From assembly GCF_963583255.1 (NCBI RefSeq), contig NC_084813.1, positions 6,806,001 to 6,870,000 on the forward strand: a stretch of 64,000 nt of DNA. The letters are read 5' to 3'. Numbering within the stretch: position 1 is the stretch's first letter; each line of letters opens with the position of its first letter. Source of the stretch: Pyrus communis. Taxonomy: Eukaryota > Streptophyta > Magnoliopsida > Rosales > Rosaceae. Made by a program: the position numbers and the translations under genes. Shown here one piece after another: positions 31,930 through 42,972 of this stretch. The notes beneath the pieces were generated by a model, which saw nothing but the letters and a program-made list of their open reading frames with translations, searched no databases and had not been told where the DNA came from.

Positions 31930-34900
31930 AGGATTCCAAACAATTTTTTTAGGAAATATGGAGATGATCTTTCGAATCCAGTATTTCTTAAGCTTCCAAC
32001 TGGTTCAGAGTGGAAAATAGAACTCAGAATATGGGAGGGTGAGGTCTGGTTCGGCGAGGGTTGGCCAAAGTTCTCGAAGTTTTACTCTCTAGACTGCTGT
32101 CATTCGTTAGTTTTCGGATATGAAGGGAATTCAACATTCCGCGTTCGTGTATTTGACAAGGATTTCACAGAGATCAACTATCCATTGACAATGCCCGAGA
32201 TGGAAGAAACTGATGAAGATGATGATTCCCACAATAGTTCTTGGGATGATGATGACGACTCTGATTGTGTTGAAGTCTTGGACAACATCATGTCCGCTCA
32301 AGAAAAGCAAGGGACAAATCTCCATTGTCATGTCCTCGGCCTCATAAGAAGCACAGAACAAGTTCAACTGGTAAAACCAGAAACCAAAAAAATACTCTAA
32401 TTACATTAGGAAATGATGTTTGAGAAAATAAAATCTAAATCAGAAATAAAAATTGAACATTAATACGCAACATATGTTTCGCTTCCAATTTTTTACCTTA
32501 CTGTGCTTTCTGCCATTCTGTTCTAACTTGTAATATCCTACCGTGTCTTTTACATGCAAAGCTGAGTTTGCATCCAAAAGACACGGCGAAGGCACGTCCA
32601 GCACTCCAAAACGTGCTCAAACAGTTCTTGGGAGGATGCATGCGTCGAATGCAAGAGGAAAAGCTGCTGTAGCTCTTCGGAGAGCTACAGCTTTCAAATC
32701 TGACAACCCTTATTTCATAGTTCCCATGAAGCGCACTTATATCAATGGACATTCTGTGGTAAGTTCCCTATAGACAACCATCCGGGACCGTCAAATTTGT
32801 GTGCTTATCGTCTTTTCCTTCAATTGATTATTTTCAGTGGCTGCCTTCAAAATTGTGTATCCACATGAGACGTCTTGGTAAGCATTCTGGTGCCGTTACC
32901 CTTTGGGCTTTTGATGGGACAACTTGGTCTGTTGAAATGAAATGTGAAAAGGCAACCAGACCAAAACTCAGATTGCAGTATGGTTGGACTGAATTTGTAA
33001 GAGGAAATAATTTGGAAGTTGGTGATGTGTGCGTACTTGTGTTGATCGATGACACTAACTTGTGTTTGAAGTTGTCATTTTTCGCACCACAGAAACTGCA
33101 CATACATTCTCATCTCCAGGTACATTGTCTTTTAATTTCTGAACTGATTAATTGATGGAAGTGCCATAGTGATTAACTATCCATCACGTTCATCTTCCCC
33201 AAATGGAAGAAACTGATGAAGATGATGATTCCATTGAAATCTTGGACGATTTTCCAACATGCTCGAAAACAAAGACGAAATCACGAATAGCACCACAGCC
33301 TCACAAGAAAAACAGAACATGTTCAATTAGCACAGCAGAAAACCACAGAAAGAAATTTGGTGGCTCGTCTTTGACTAAAAAAATAATGAACCGAAGAACT
33401 CTTCAAGTTCTTAGGAAGATGAACCCAGTTACGGCACAAGGTACAAATAGAGCCCTTTAGAGAGCAAGGGCTTTCGAATCTGAATACCCTTCTTGCACAG
33501 TTGTTATGAGTCCCTCGTATATCCATGCACATTATGTGGTAAGCTTTTTATAGAGAGAGATAATGTACAAGTTCTGCTAATTTTATCTCTACATATGTGT
33601 GCATGTGTGTGTGTGTTAGTTTTGAAACTGAAAATTAAGCTCGAGCAAATTACAACGAAAATCCTCTCCAAATTACCTGATTCTCTTTCTTTTCAGTATT
33701 TGGGAGCCAAGTTTACCAAGGAACACTTTCTTAAGCGGAATTATCATCAAATCATCCTTCGTGTATTGGATGGAAGAACTTGGCCTGTCAAATTAAGCAA
33801 ACGTCAGAAAAACATGGTTCGACTCCAGAATGGTTGGATTACATTTGTGCAAGACAATCATTTGGAAATTGGTGATGTGTGTGTATTTGCGTTGATTAAC
33901 AACATCAAAGGTTTAATGGATGTTGTTATTTTCCGCACTATAGAAGCTGCACGTTGCAACTTGTCACAAGGTAAGTTGTCTATTAATTTATGAACTGAAG
34001 TTGATGGAATTTCCATAGAGATTAACCATCTGTCACCTTAATCTTTTGCGGTGTGCTTGCACAAGTTGATGGGGTAAAAACAATGTCCCAAATGGAAGAA
34101 ACTGATGAAGATGATGATTGTGTTGAAATCTTGGACGATTCTCCACCATGCCTGAAAACAAAGAAAAAATCCCCAATTGCAACACAGCGTCACAAGAAAA
34201 ACAGAGCAGGTTCCATTAGCACTTCTGAAAACCACATGAAGAAATTTGGTGGCTCGTCTTGGACTAAAGAATTAGTAAAACGAAGACCTGATCAGGTTCC
34301 TAGGATGATGAATCCACTTACGGAAAGCGGAACAAATATAGCTCTTCAGAGAGCAAGGGCTTTCAAATCCGAATACCCTTGTTGCACGGTTATTATGCAT
34401 CCCTCGTATATCCAGGCAAATACTTTGGTACGCTTTCTAGAGAGACAGATCACGTACAACTTCTGCTAGCATGAATTGAAAACTATTAAGCTAAAGAAAA
34501 TTACGTTCTAAATACACCAAAAATTTAGTCTTACCTGCTTCTCTTTCTATTTCAGAATTTGGAAGCTAAGTTTGCCCGGGAACATCTTCTAAACAGGACT
34601 CATGATAATGTGATTCTTCGTGTTTCGGGTGGAAGAACTTGGCCTGTCAAATTACACCAATATAGCAAAAATGTACTGAAATTCCAGAGTGGCTGGATGA
34701 AATTTGTGCAAGACAATGGTCTGGAAATCGGTGATGTGTGTGTTTTCATGTTGATCAATAATACCGAACATTTAATTGATGTAGTCATTTTCCGCGGTAG
34801 AGAAACTGCTGATTGCACCTTTTCACCAGGTGAGCAAGTTTTCTGTTGGTTGTGAGTTTCTTTCTGCTCCATTAGGTCTGTCATCTGCATAACTTATACG

Positions 34901-35005
34901 AGTGTTATTCTTATCCCTTTTTCTGTCTTTGTTTTAGGGAAAGCTCGATCAATTTTCAAGGATCAGTTCAAGTCGAAAAATAAGAAAGTAGCCGGATGGA
35001 TGTAG
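31930..35005 (+). pseudogene. REM-type B3-domain protein with four B3 domains, disrupted
   Basis: Exons inferred from GT/AG sites are 31930-32370, 32562-32758, 32838-33119, about 33203-33538, 33697-33970, about 34063-34437, 34556-34829 and 34938-35005 (stop TAG). The first exon carries most of B3 domain 1 (FRKYGDDLSNPVFLKLPTGS) and an acidic linker (MEETDEDDD). Domains 2-4 are each split over an exon pair, for example RTWPVKL, GWMKFVQDNGLEIGDVCVFM. REM/B3 proteins are plant nuclear DNA-binding factors. Two lesions are clear: a one-base loss near 32296 shifts frame before the basic linker, which continues in the frame that fits the 32370/32562 splice, and CAG became TAG at about 33459 (RAL*RARAFES). 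The N-terminal start of domain 1 was not found. Exon pairs at 33203 and 34092 are tandem copies. It is likely a recent pseudogene, or 34063-35005 could still yield a two-exon B3 product. Confidence 0.82.
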
Positions 35006-35501
35006 TTGTTGAAGCTGAGTATTTCAACACGAATACTACCCAACATTAATCTGAATATTGAAGGCAGAGGAAAAAAGGCCTGCAAATTTAATGATGTCCA
35101 TGTCCTCCACTTGTTATTTTGATCACCCTTATAAAGGGCATCATCCTAAGAACCCCTTTTGTTGTTATGAATTTCAACTTCAACTTGAACCCTACATTTT
35201 GGATGTCATAGTTATGAGATATGTTGTCTTTGTGCTTAACCTTAGCTTAGGTGGAATGGGTTCAGTGTCACCTTGGACTTGCGAGCCACTTATATAAGGC
35301 AATGTGACGAGTCTTGCACATGAACTTGAGTGACCACAGGCATCATGATGGTAGTAAACTTGTTTCATGATTGTCCCTATCCAACAATCAATATTCCATA
35401 CACTCTAATTTTCATCTTGGCTTACTTGAGTGTGTACCATTCTGGTTAGTTATTACTTGTTCGTGGTAAGGAAATAGCGCATTCTTCTACATAATGGATT
35501 A
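35006..35501. other. 3' region of the B3 gene and spacer
   Basis: The likely 3' UTR of the B3 gene follows the stop at 35005. No further coding sequence is supported before the TTA target site at 35499. Confidence 0.5.
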
Positions 35502-36983
35502 CTGGGCGTTTGTTACATTGGATTATCTCGGAATGGACTAGTTTCAGGAACTAAGTTGGACTGGCTTAGCATAGACTAAGAAGTATAAGAATAATGAAGC
35601 TTTTGGTGCAGTGCCGGACTAGCAAGCGGACTAAATATATTTTGGAATTTGATATTTTTTATACCAACCTTTTCTCTCTCGCACCATTTATCATGGAGGC
35701 GGATTGTCTGCCCTCCTATTTGAGTGCCCTTCCCATCCCCTCCTATTTGTGTGGTCACGGTTAAGCCACGTCAACATTTTATATTCATATTGTTTTTTGT
35801 CTTATTATCTCTACAAAAAAATCAATATAAAATATTGACGTGACTTAACCGTAACTTCACAAAATAGGAGGGGATGGGAAGGGCACCCAAACAGGAGGGC
35901 AGACAATCTGCCTCCATTTGTCACACCTTATTTCTACAGAATATCGAGCACAGAACCAAATAGTCTAACTTAAACCCAAAATCAAATAAAACACTGAACG
36001 TGGAAAAACCATAGTTGTGAGCTCGTCTTTCCAGTAAAATTCAGTTGTAAATATTCAAAATCAAACATCTCTCTAATAAAACCAATTCTAAATATTCAAA
36101 ACCAAAACACAAAAATCAAAATTCTAAAAATTATCTTTCTATAATAGAGTTCCATCGCCCCGCACCTCTCTTTCTTTGAAATTCGCAGATCATGTTTCTT
36201 TTTTATCCAGAAAAAAGCCAAAGATATAAACCATTTCAATTTCATCAAAATATATTTCAACTCCGACAGATTTCATCTAGAACTAGAAATAACACACGCT
36301 CATATATTTAAACCTCAAAAACAAAAGAATTGCAAATGAGAGTCAGAGAGAGAATTTCAACTTCTTCCTTTTCTCTCTAGTTCAGTATTAATGAAGGCTC
36401 TACACACATCAATGGCGAATTTAGCAAAGAAACAATTTTGCAATCCAAAATTGACCAAACCACTCTCAAATTTAAGCTAAACAATCTTCATATCATCAGA
36501 ACTATAAAAAAAATTAAACATTACCTACTAAAAATAAATCAAAACAATATTTGGATCCTCATCAGCTCACCCTCTCATAGCCTTTTTGGGCTTCCCAGGA
36601 CCCAGATCCGGCCGACCTATATGACGTAGACGACGAGGTAATCGCCGAAGATGAAGTAGTTGACGAGTTCGGTGTCGGAGATGAAGTTGTGGCCGAAGCC
36701 TTTGCCATCGAAATCAAGGTCAAGGAGGTGAATTAAGCAGGATGATGCGATGTGTTGTCGCAATCGAGGTTGAGGAGGTGAATCAAGCATAATGAAGCGA
36801 AGTTCTTAGCTAATCCCGTGGTTTTTGGGGGGACTAGTGAAGACCGGTTAGTGACGTCTCTAGTGAAAGTGAGTCCTAGTTAATCTCATTAACACTAGTC
36901 CCGCAAGGAAACAAACACTGGACTAGATTAATATTTAATCTAGTCAAGTCCAGTGAGAGCTAAGACGGGCAAACAAACGCCCC
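35502..36983. mobile_element. PIF/Harbinger-like non-autonomous DNA element (1482 bp)
   Basis: Ends are inverted: the left begins CTGGGCGTTTGTT, the right reads GGCAAACAAACGCCCC. A 3-bp TTA duplication flanks it (35499-35501, 36984-36986). Subterminal motifs such as GACTAGATTA, GACTAG and TTGGACTGG recur near both ends. A relative starts at 63484. Near 36600-36780 lies a GC-richer acidic-coding-like stretch without a credible ORF. No transposase found. Confidence 0.75.
35695..35915. mobile_element. Hairpin MITE nested in the DNA element (221 bp)
   Basis: Long near-perfect inverted repeat arms of about 90 bp are visible: GGAGGCGGATTGTCTGCCCT at the left, with its complement at the right, and CCTTCCCATCCCCTCCTATT in the arm. 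Flanking 9-mers ATTTATCAT and ATTTGTCAC match at 7 of 9, as expected for an aged Mutator-type target duplication. No ORF. Confidence 0.75.
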
Positions 36984-36986
36984 TTA

Positions 36987-39022
36987 GTTACCGTCTATGA
37001 AAAAGAAAGAACCTCTAACAGAATGACATAACAGGAGAGATGTGAAATGCTTTTTCCCCCTCAAAGTGATCGAACTCAGTAGCTAAAGCACTCAAATGGC
37101 AATACCCAAATCGCAAATACGTCTGATACTGAGCACGACGGTTCAAGATATTAGTCACAGTTAATTTATCAAACAAGTGGCGTGCTAGGGAGCCGTAGTG
37201 CAGACTCCATGTTTGTGACTTTAATATATGTGATATGGTGATTACCCATGAAATCCTCATGTTAGTAGATTTTGTAGATATGACATGGATTTATAAATGT
37301 GTTTTTCTACTAAATATTATTGCTTTCATATTTTTCCATCGATCTGTATTTTTCATGAAATGTGATTTGACTTGCATATTTGAAATGTTTATGAACTTGA
37401 GGGTTAGTAGAGAACCGATAACCTGTTGACATGGGGAATTGATGTATTGAAAGTGTCATGCCTTATTTCATTGAGCCGTTTGAAATTGTTTCCTTGGATT
37501 ATGCTCGGTTCCGTTGAGTGCTCCAAAATCGGGTTTAGCTGGGGTTCCGTTGAGTGGTATGGTTCCCTACTCTATTTGATTATGTTGAGTGGTTCAGGAT
37601 CCATCAATATGTTTTCGTTTGGATTATGTTGAGTGGTTTAGAATCCCTCGTACTTAACAATTTTGTTGAGTGGTCTAGAATCGTATCCTATTCGGATTCT
37701 GTTGAGTGGTCAGGAATCCCTCCTACTGTGCGATTATGTTGAGTGGTCCGGAATCGTATCCATTCGGTTCTGTTGATTGATCCAGAACCCAATGTAATTT
37801 GGATTTCGTTGAGTAGCCCGAAATGTCGCATCCCTTGGCTTCGTTGGTTCTTTGAAACAAGTCTAGAATGTGAAAGCTTAGGAGATATAGGTTTCGGCCG
37901 AACTATATCGCTCTAGTGCTAGTTTTCAGTGCATTTATGAATTAGAAATTTGAGGACCTTTGATTTAGAAAGGCCAATGAATGTCTGTGTGACTTCTTCA
38001 TAATTTTTAGTGATTGGATTATGATTTATAAAGTAGGCTTGAATGATTGATGTTTATAAGTTGTGATCGATGAAAATATTTTATGATTATCACATATGTC
38101 GGATTATTGTCGCTCACACGAACTTCTTAGCTTATTCAAGTTGTTACTTTGTCCGGTGCACCATTTCCACGATGTAGGGGCGATTGTGTAGGTGACAGAG
38201 CTTAGTTGATACAAGGAGTTCTTAGGTTAGCAGTCGAGTTCAAAGTTTGGAGTGCTCCCTATTTCTTACCTTGTATTTCCTTGGGACTTTCTTGTTGGAA
38301 CCTGAGTTATTGTAAATGTTGTTAATTTCAGTCTCAGTATTTCAATTATTTTCCTTGCACCTCCTACAGGAGACCGTATGTCTAGATCGGGGTGTGACTA
38401 CAAATGACTTGTAAGTCCTTAGGCCAATTTCACCATGTATGAAAGTCGATCGCACGAGAGCAACTATTCATAGCAGCACTCTTCTAGGTAACCTATACTA
38501 ACTCAGTATATGGAGCAAGATATGCCCCTTTGACCTTAGATTAAATGAACTATTAATAGAACAGTGGTTAGTCGAACAAATTCAATACATTTGGTTACAT
38601 TTTGACTTTAAGCTAAGCATTATATTGCTAAAAAAAAAAAAAAAAGTGCCTATATTGTTGTGAAGGTAAGAAAAAAGCATTTGCACTATCCACTGCTCAT
38701 TTTGCTAAATGAGATGCCTAGAATCTATTCATTTCAAGTAAGTAAAAATCAGAACTGGGAGATGGAGATATCAAATATTGAAAAGTGATTAAATTGTCAT
38801 CTTAACAATCAATTTAACCTATTACACCTACATGTATCAAATTCGTTCTTAGATAAAAATGAAGCTGCTGATGAGATAATCAATTCCTTATGAGTCATCA
38901 CTTCTACTTTTTATGGCAATTATTCCTTAAACTTCTCATGAATACCAACTTTCAATAGACTCAGCAACACGTGAAGGTAAGGCCCGATCTAGTAATCTGG
39001 AGAGAAGAGGATCCCTAAACTC
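36987..39022. other. Spacer with decayed LTR-like region
   Basis: About 37500-37810 contains a diverged tandem repeat built on GTTGAGTGGTCNNGAATC, roughly every 45-60 bp. 38100-38400 contains LTR-like text ending CTAGATCGGGGTGTGACTA. Together this resembles a worn gypsy LTR, but no matching left terminus or target duplication was secured. The remaining DNA has no supported gene. Confidence 0.4.
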
Positions 39023-39025
39023 TTA

Positions 39026-39686
39026 GAGCATTTCCAAAGAGAATGTCAAAATTTGAACATAAAATTTAAATTTGACAACCTATGTGGCATTTTGACATCT
39101 TTTAAAGTTTTATTGTCCACCCGATATGTCAAATTAAATTATTTTTTTATTATAAAATAAATGATTAAATTAATAAAAACTTAATAAAAGACATTTAATA
39201 ATTATGAAATCCAAACTGTTCACCATTTCTTTTTAACAAGAGGAGACCGTTCCCTTACCTCGATCAGAGAGATTTTTCAGTGTGATCGTCACACAAGGTG
39301 ATACACCACATGTCTCTATGTAAATGGTGAAATATGTGTGTTAAAAGGTTAATAACTTAAAAATTAAAATTTTCCACCACTTACGTAAAAACAAGTGGTG
39401 TATCATCCGTGTTCCCATCATAGCTAAAAATTTCTCACTCTATTGAACAAAAGGGAAATGGGTCAACAACAACATTAATTGCAATGATGAATAAACCAAT
39501 AAAAATTTAATAAAAAGCATTAATAATTAATTTTGAAGTTGTTGTCAAATTTGACAGCAACTCTCTTGCTGCCAATCCATGTCATCGCCACATAAGATTT
39601 GACATTTCGGTTGGAGAACATTAGTGTGATCTTTTTTTACTGTTATAACTTATGTGGATATTTTGACATCGTTTTTGAAAATGCTC
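39026..39686. mobile_element. MITE (661 bp) with TTA duplication and a nested inverted repeat
   Basis: Ends are inverted: GAGCATTTCCAAAGAGAATG at the left and TTTTTGAAAATGCTC at the right, flanked by TTA (39023-39025, 39687-39689). Inside, about 39280-39425 has another inverted repeat (GGTGATACACCAC against GTGGTGTATCATCC), probably a second small insertion. No ORF. Confidence 0.65.
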
Positions 39687-39689
39687 TTA

Positions 39690-40166
39690 AAACTCACATA
39701 CATCTTTTGGCAAGATAAGATCAGTCAAATTGCCAAAGCACAAAACAAAAAAAATAATGTATTGGGTCAATTATTTAAATCATGTCGATGAGCATTGTAC
39801 TGCTATAATGATGACAATTATTTGTCAAATGCAAGTCAACTTTTTACCATTTTACCAGAAAATCTTGATATCAAAGAATAGTAAGCTTCTATGAAATAAC
39901 AATCGTTTAAAATCAAAGAAAAACTAACAAAAAGTCTAAAAAAACTTCCTTTTTAATGAAAAATTATTTTTAAAGGTATAGTGAATAGTAATAGAGAAAT
40001 GTATAAATGTGATTTTTCGTTAAAAGTGAACAGTACTGGGAGTATTTTGTTAAACCTCTCTAAAATCAATGACCATATTTAGCATAGAAAAACTTCAGTA
40101 ACATGTGGACATGTTGCTGCCTAATAACACAATATTAGATTCGATTGAATACCATTTTCTCGGGAT
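39690..40166. other. Spacer before block B
   Basis: AT-rich, with no supported gene. About 40080-40130 contains GTTGCTGCCTAATAACA-type text reminiscent of the TNL upstream region, but it is too short to assign. Confidence 0.4.
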
Positions 40167-40645
40167 CTAGAGCTCGGTGATGATTCCCGCCACGTTTTGC
40201 ATCTTGTTGATTGCGATTGTAACCCTGGAAACCAAAATCAAACAAACATAGAAAAATATATTAGAACTTACACGAATTGGCACGGATTTTGAAGATTCGG
40301 AATGTAATGAAGAGAGGAAGACATGATGAAACAGATAAGAGAATTTACTGCGGCGCTCCAATAGCTGTAGCTGCTCCATTTGTATATGTTGCTGCTTCCT
40401 TGCCTTAATTTCCTGTGCCTTCATTCCACGAAAACATGACGAAAACGTGTTTAGAAAAAAAAAAAAAAAAAAAAAAAATGCACAAACAACAAATTTCTTT
40501 TTTCCTGAAAATATATTTCTAAAATAACAAAATCCAAATACAACACAATGAAGCAACCTCAATGTAAGCTGCAGCAGCCTCCGAATGCTTCTCAGTTGCC
40601 CATGCAATGAAAGTGTCTCAACGACAGACCATTTAAAGAGGAATC
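40167..40645 (-). pseudogene. LEUNIG/LUH-like N-terminal fragment, copy B
   Basis: Same two exon-like pieces as copy A (40645-40558 with KHSEAAAAYIE, and 40418-40349 with AQEIKARKQQHIQMEQLQLL). Because the block extends further left, a further piece is visible at about 40225-40167, after an intron-like gap. It is not clearly LEUNIG. The Trp-rich core is frameshifted as in copy A, so the damage predates the duplication. WD40 repeats are absent. Confidence 0.68.
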
Positions 40646-40655
40646 CTGCAATGAC

Positions 40656-41344
40656 AGACCATTCAAATCTAAGGTTTACTCTCCAGAAAATTATTCAACA
40701 GATATACTGTAAAATATTCGCAACAAAATCTTCAAAAATAAAAAAATACATAACATACTATCAAATCATGTCACCTTGGTGAACAAAATATATGAAATGA
40801 AAAAAATGTACATTCTCATATCACGAAAACGTAGTCTTTCATCACAAACAAATTTTTTTTTTCTTTTCCTGATAAAAAAAAAAAACCATTTTAAATGATT
40901 GCAAAACCTTACATAAATTAGATCTTTCTACAATCACATCAATTCCTAAGGTTTTGCAACTAAAGCTATTATGATTCTACGACCAAAGCTACGGAGCATC
41001 CATTTAGGACTCCATAAAACCACACCCAGTCAATGTCATTCCATTATATTGCACAGCCCTTTAAAACTTTGCCTTTGGCCATGCTCGTATCCTCATTCAC
41101 CGCAGAATTACAGAGACACTAAGATATTATTTATTACATCCTAAATTTTCTGTACTTTCATTTTTGTTATGTTCCTTTCATTGTGTAAACTTATACTAAT
41201 TCTTTATAATTTTTAGCAACGTTCTAAAAGATGCAAGGCGCTAGTCGGACGGCGGACTGAGACCTAGTGTTTAAGCAGTTGAGCGGAGCCTGGGTGGGGG
41301 CATGAGTAGATTAGGTGGATTTAATTACATGAGTAGATTAGTTG

Positions 41345-41378
<34 letters not shown>

Positions 41379-42972
41379 TACATAATTTTGTTGGGAGACA
41401 TAAATTTCAAAATAAAATGAACTATAAATTATAAGGTATTAAAATATATTGAGAACATGGGAACAAATATATAATGAGTGTTCATTCGAGTATTCAAAAA
41501 GTCTCTTACATTTTATTGAAAAAATAAAATGCAAAATGAAAGTTATCAATTTTTTTGTATAAGTGATAGTCACAACCGAGGCAGGCTAAGCGGGCATTGG
41601 GCAAACAAGGCAGATACCTAAACAGGTCTAAACGTCATTTCTTAATTTTAAAACGCCTAGAGATTAACCGTACAAATTCAATTTTTCATTCTAAAAATGA
41701 AACGAAAGCACATTTGTAAAGTCAACGTAATTCGCAATTAAATAAAGAAATCAAAGAGATCTGCGATTTCTACGATGATAAAGATTCCACCTGTCCCTTG
41801 GAACACGTGTGAGCACTCAGCCAAGAGGTAACTGAGGGCAATTTTGTGAACATAATGTTCAACATTAGAAAAAAGCAAGGAATAACAGAAAAAACGAAGG
41901 GCATTTTATTTAGTCACAGAACATATTTAATTTTAATGCTATTCTTAAAACGGCAATAGTCGACTCGCCAAAAATAAAAAACTTTGGTCAACCGAATTAT
42001 TTTTTTGCGCCAATAACCCATATTTAAATTAGATTTTAATTATCTTAATAAAAAATGAAAATTTTGAATGGAAAATTTTCTTTCAACATGATTTTTCTCT
42101 CTGTTAGGATCTGCGAAGAAAAACCCTAGAGAAGACCCACTGCCACACCCACAAAACCCCTATCATCGGTTTGATTTTTCGTACTTTTTTTTTAGTATAG
42201 CGGTATATTTCATACTAGGAGAAGGAGAAATTCGGTTAAACCACACAAATGACAACTTAATGTGGTATCAAATTCGTCATCCACGAAATTAAAACCTAAA
42301 ACCTCTCATTTGTAAGTAAAGATCAATGACAAGTTCCTTGTGGTCACTAAGTCCAGTCATTTCTTGGTTTTCAATACTTAAGACTCCATTTCCTTGTTCA
42401 TCCCTTATTCCCACTCTCTCTAAATTTTTCTGTTCTCTAACTTTACTTCTACATTGATCTGAAGGACTTCGTTGTGATCCATCCGTGTGCTTTTGGCCAA
42501 CGTTGTCTGACGACGACTTTTAGTCGCTCATTAGCGACTCTTATTCGCCTATTAGGCGCAGTTGGATCATTGAAAATTGATTCTTCTCCAGATGCCGATG
42601 GGACTTCAATTTCGTTCTCATCGTCCTTTGAATTGTAGAAAACCAGAAAACAGTAAATCCTTGTTCAGCAGCACTTGTGCCTGTGAAAATTGATTTTACA
42701 TCATGGAGTTATGGCATAACTCAGTGAATTGAGGTTCTGATCTTCATTCAATATATAGGCTAATAAAGCCTCAATTTACAAGTTGACTTTGTATACAGAA
42801 TATACATATACGGAAGGAATTCTAACAGATATGATTTGTGCAGGATATCAGTCAAAGGGGTTACAAACAAACAGGGATTACAGCAGGCAGTGATCACAGA
42901 CAATCAGGAAGCAATCGATCAGAGTAATTATCGTCTATCAGACCCATCGTAAGAAAGATGATTCTCAATTGT
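40656..42972. other. Non-coding spacer, copy B
   Basis: Nearly identical to 393-2708, with only a few single-base differences such as C/T near 1699 against 41963 and G/A at 1845 against 42109. No supported gene. The SINE-like segment with its A27 run lies at about 41213-41376. Confidence 0.6.

Noticed and set aside
37235..37742. Plus-strand ORFs with repeated WSG/VEW motifs
   Set aside because: They reflect the diverged GTTGAGTGGTC tandem repeat. No start context, domain or splice support.
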